Shown: in pieces, positions 62,383 to 64,000 of the stretch
Layout: each line of letters starts with the position of its first letter
Position numbering within the stretch: position 1 is the first letter of the stretch
Source of the DNA: Bimastos eiseni
Taxonomy: Eukaryota; Annelida; Clitellata; Crassiclitellata; Lumbricidae
Length of the DNA stretch: 64,000 nt
NCBI GenBank assembly: GCA_959347315.1
Contig: OY365818.1
Coordinates: 7,278,305-7,342,304 of the forward strand
Reading direction: 5' to 3'
The notes under the pieces: generated by a model
Databases searched by the model: none
What the model saw: the letters and a program-made list of their open reading frames with translations, nothing else
What the model was told of the DNA's origin: nothing
Made by a program: the position numbers and the translations under genes

Positions 62383-64000
62383 CTGGAAAAATAACCCGTC
62401 AGAACTTACAATCTGGACAGCTGACGTCTGGACTTCTTCCCATGCCTAAACTCCCACATGGAGCCCGTATGGGACTCGCGCTACCATAATTATGTGACCC
62501 GTATAGACAGGGTCAGCATTGGTCCCATGTAATGCTCGTAGAAATGCTGGCAGGGTTAGCGAATCAGCGCACAAAAACCCTGGGGCTGGAAAACTAGTAA
62601 TTTGCGGGGTTCAATGAAAACAAAATCTGCCAGACGATATATGGGTGGATCCAGGTTCAAATTCAACTGGTGACACAGATAGACTGGCATGTGGTGCTAT
62701 TCTGTTCAGCCTTGACAATGGTTCCAAACAATCACATCCAAAAACAGGGGTCCAGCATGCATTGTAACTGCAAATGGAGTGCAGCATCGTATTCCAGGCA
62801 AACTAGTTTGGTTTATTTGTCGCATCAGCCTACATGATGTTAAATAACATCAAGAAGTGGACTGTCACAAATTGACAAATCTATATAAAGAAAGCGCCAG
62901 TGGCAGGCCCATGCACACATGTAGAGCCACTGGACTTCTATCTACAATTATGTAGACAGTAAGACGGCTAAGGTGGTGTTTTGAATTGAAATGCAGAGAA
63001 TTCGGATTGAAGCTGAAGTCATAGCATTAAAGAATGTTCTGCCTACTTATCCAATCAAAAAACAACAGAATCGAATAACTGGTATTAAAACATTCTAATA
63101 CGAACTCTAATACCGATTACACTACCAATTCTAGTACCCATTACAACAAAAATTCAAAAATGAAACATGATACCATTCTAAAACCAATTACACCACCAAT
63201 TCTAGTACCAATTCCAATAAAATTCTGATGCAAATTCTAATGCCATTCCAATACCGATTACACCCCCAATTCTAATACCAACTCCATTAAGTTATAGGCT
63301 TTAAATGATTAGCACAAGTTTGCACACAGACATTTGGTGCTTGCCTACTCATGCGATGGAAGCACTATGTATCTTAACATATCAATGGGCATTTAATGAA
63401 GTTCGTGATTAACTATGGAAACGCATCCTGTATCCTCACAACAATTCATTAAACTTGTCTGTACTAAAGTAATTCTTCTTTTTCAGCTATACTAAAGACA
63501 ATCTGGGTACACAGGGTCAGTGAGCCTATCCATAAGAGTCTGGAAACATGATTCTGTCGAATTAAAAGACTTTTTAGATGCTTCATTCTGACATCAAAAC
63601 AATAAAGTTGAAAATGTGATATTAGCCAGCCCCTCAAAACCAGATTGACAAAATGATCCAGCTTCATAAAACGAATGCACAGTCTCCAGATGTACACGCG
63701 ATCCTGAATGTAGAAAGAACGCACGCAGAAGCTAATGCATGTATAAAACTACCGTTTAAACTTAATTGTTTCATTGGCTGGCTATTTGTGGGATAGCTGT
63801 AAATAGCTAGTTGATAGTTTGTAGCTTTGTAAGGATACCAGAGAAAGTAATTAAAATGCAGTCAATTGGGAATGGCTTCAAGACCGCCTCATATTCAAGT
63901 TCTGTTATAAGGAGTTTCTTGTCAATAGTGAAATAATTTCATTTTGACATTGATATCTCTGAATATAACTATTATTATAGTTATCTAAAGAGCTTTTATA
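62383..64000. other. LAR intron upstream of Ig1
   Basis: Contains SINE family B (partial, 62815-62945) and a degenerate (ccaattctaatacc)n array at about 63085-63295. The exon holding the signal peptide is not in the window. No other coding sequence recognised. Confidence 0.6.

Overview
This window is eukaryotic, intron-rich and repeat-rich DNA from an invertebrate animal. No bacterial-type gene organisation is present. Two protein-coding loci can be supported. The dominant one, on the minus strand, is a LAR-type receptor tyrosine phosphatase (type IIa RPTP; PTPRF/PTPRD/PTPRS/Dlar family). I could assemble 31 coding exons from position 62382 down to the stop codon at 7049-7051. All 30 exon-exon joins are phase-consistent. 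They total about 5.67 kb of coding sequence (roughly 1,890 residues), close to the length of vertebrate LAR. Only the signal-peptide end lies outside the window, beyond 64000. The second locus, on the plus strand, is a single-exon two-pass membrane protein at 2159-2683 that resembles the TMEM74/TMEM74B family and converges on the 3' end of the phosphatase gene.

Layout, right to left along the phosphatase gene: Ig1 (62.1-62.4 kb), Ig2 (53.5 and 51.5 kb), Ig3 (40.4 kb), eight fibronectin III domains (38.1 to 22.5 kb), a membrane-proximal ectodomain (21.6-18.7 kb), the transmembrane segment (18.6 kb), the juxtamembrane exon (17.8 kb), the catalytic phosphatase domain D1 (16.7-12.8 kb) and the pseudophosphatase domain D2 (12.4-7.05 kb). 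D1 has the WPD loop and the [11 protein letters not shown]-loop. D2 has WPE and KNRL substitutions, as in other LAR proteins. Together they make a cell-surface adhesion-type receptor that reads extracellular ligands through Ig/FN3 domains and dephosphorylates cytoplasmic targets through D1.

The introns hold several tRNA-derived SINE families, three non-autonomous hAT elements with recognisable 8-bp target duplications, a larger inverted-repeat DNA element with AGGGGAGGTGGGGGCAA ends, a decayed non-LTR reverse-transcriptase fragment, and many minisatellites. Several minisatellites begin exactly at, or include, a phosphatase-gene splice site. Two introns appear to use GC-AG rather than GT-AG splicing. 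Islands of non-repetitive, GC/CpG-richer sequence in the large introns (about 44.95-46.2, 54.5-54.9 and 59.25-59.75 kb) look like regulatory candidates. A structured, repeated segment at 47.2-48.6 kb is unlike anything around it.

The organism cannot be named from this sequence. The frequent aggcctac words, tRNA-like SINEs and gcgctatataaa-type SINE tails suggest a marine invertebrate, possibly an echinoderm or other non-vertebrate deuterostome; that is a weak inference.
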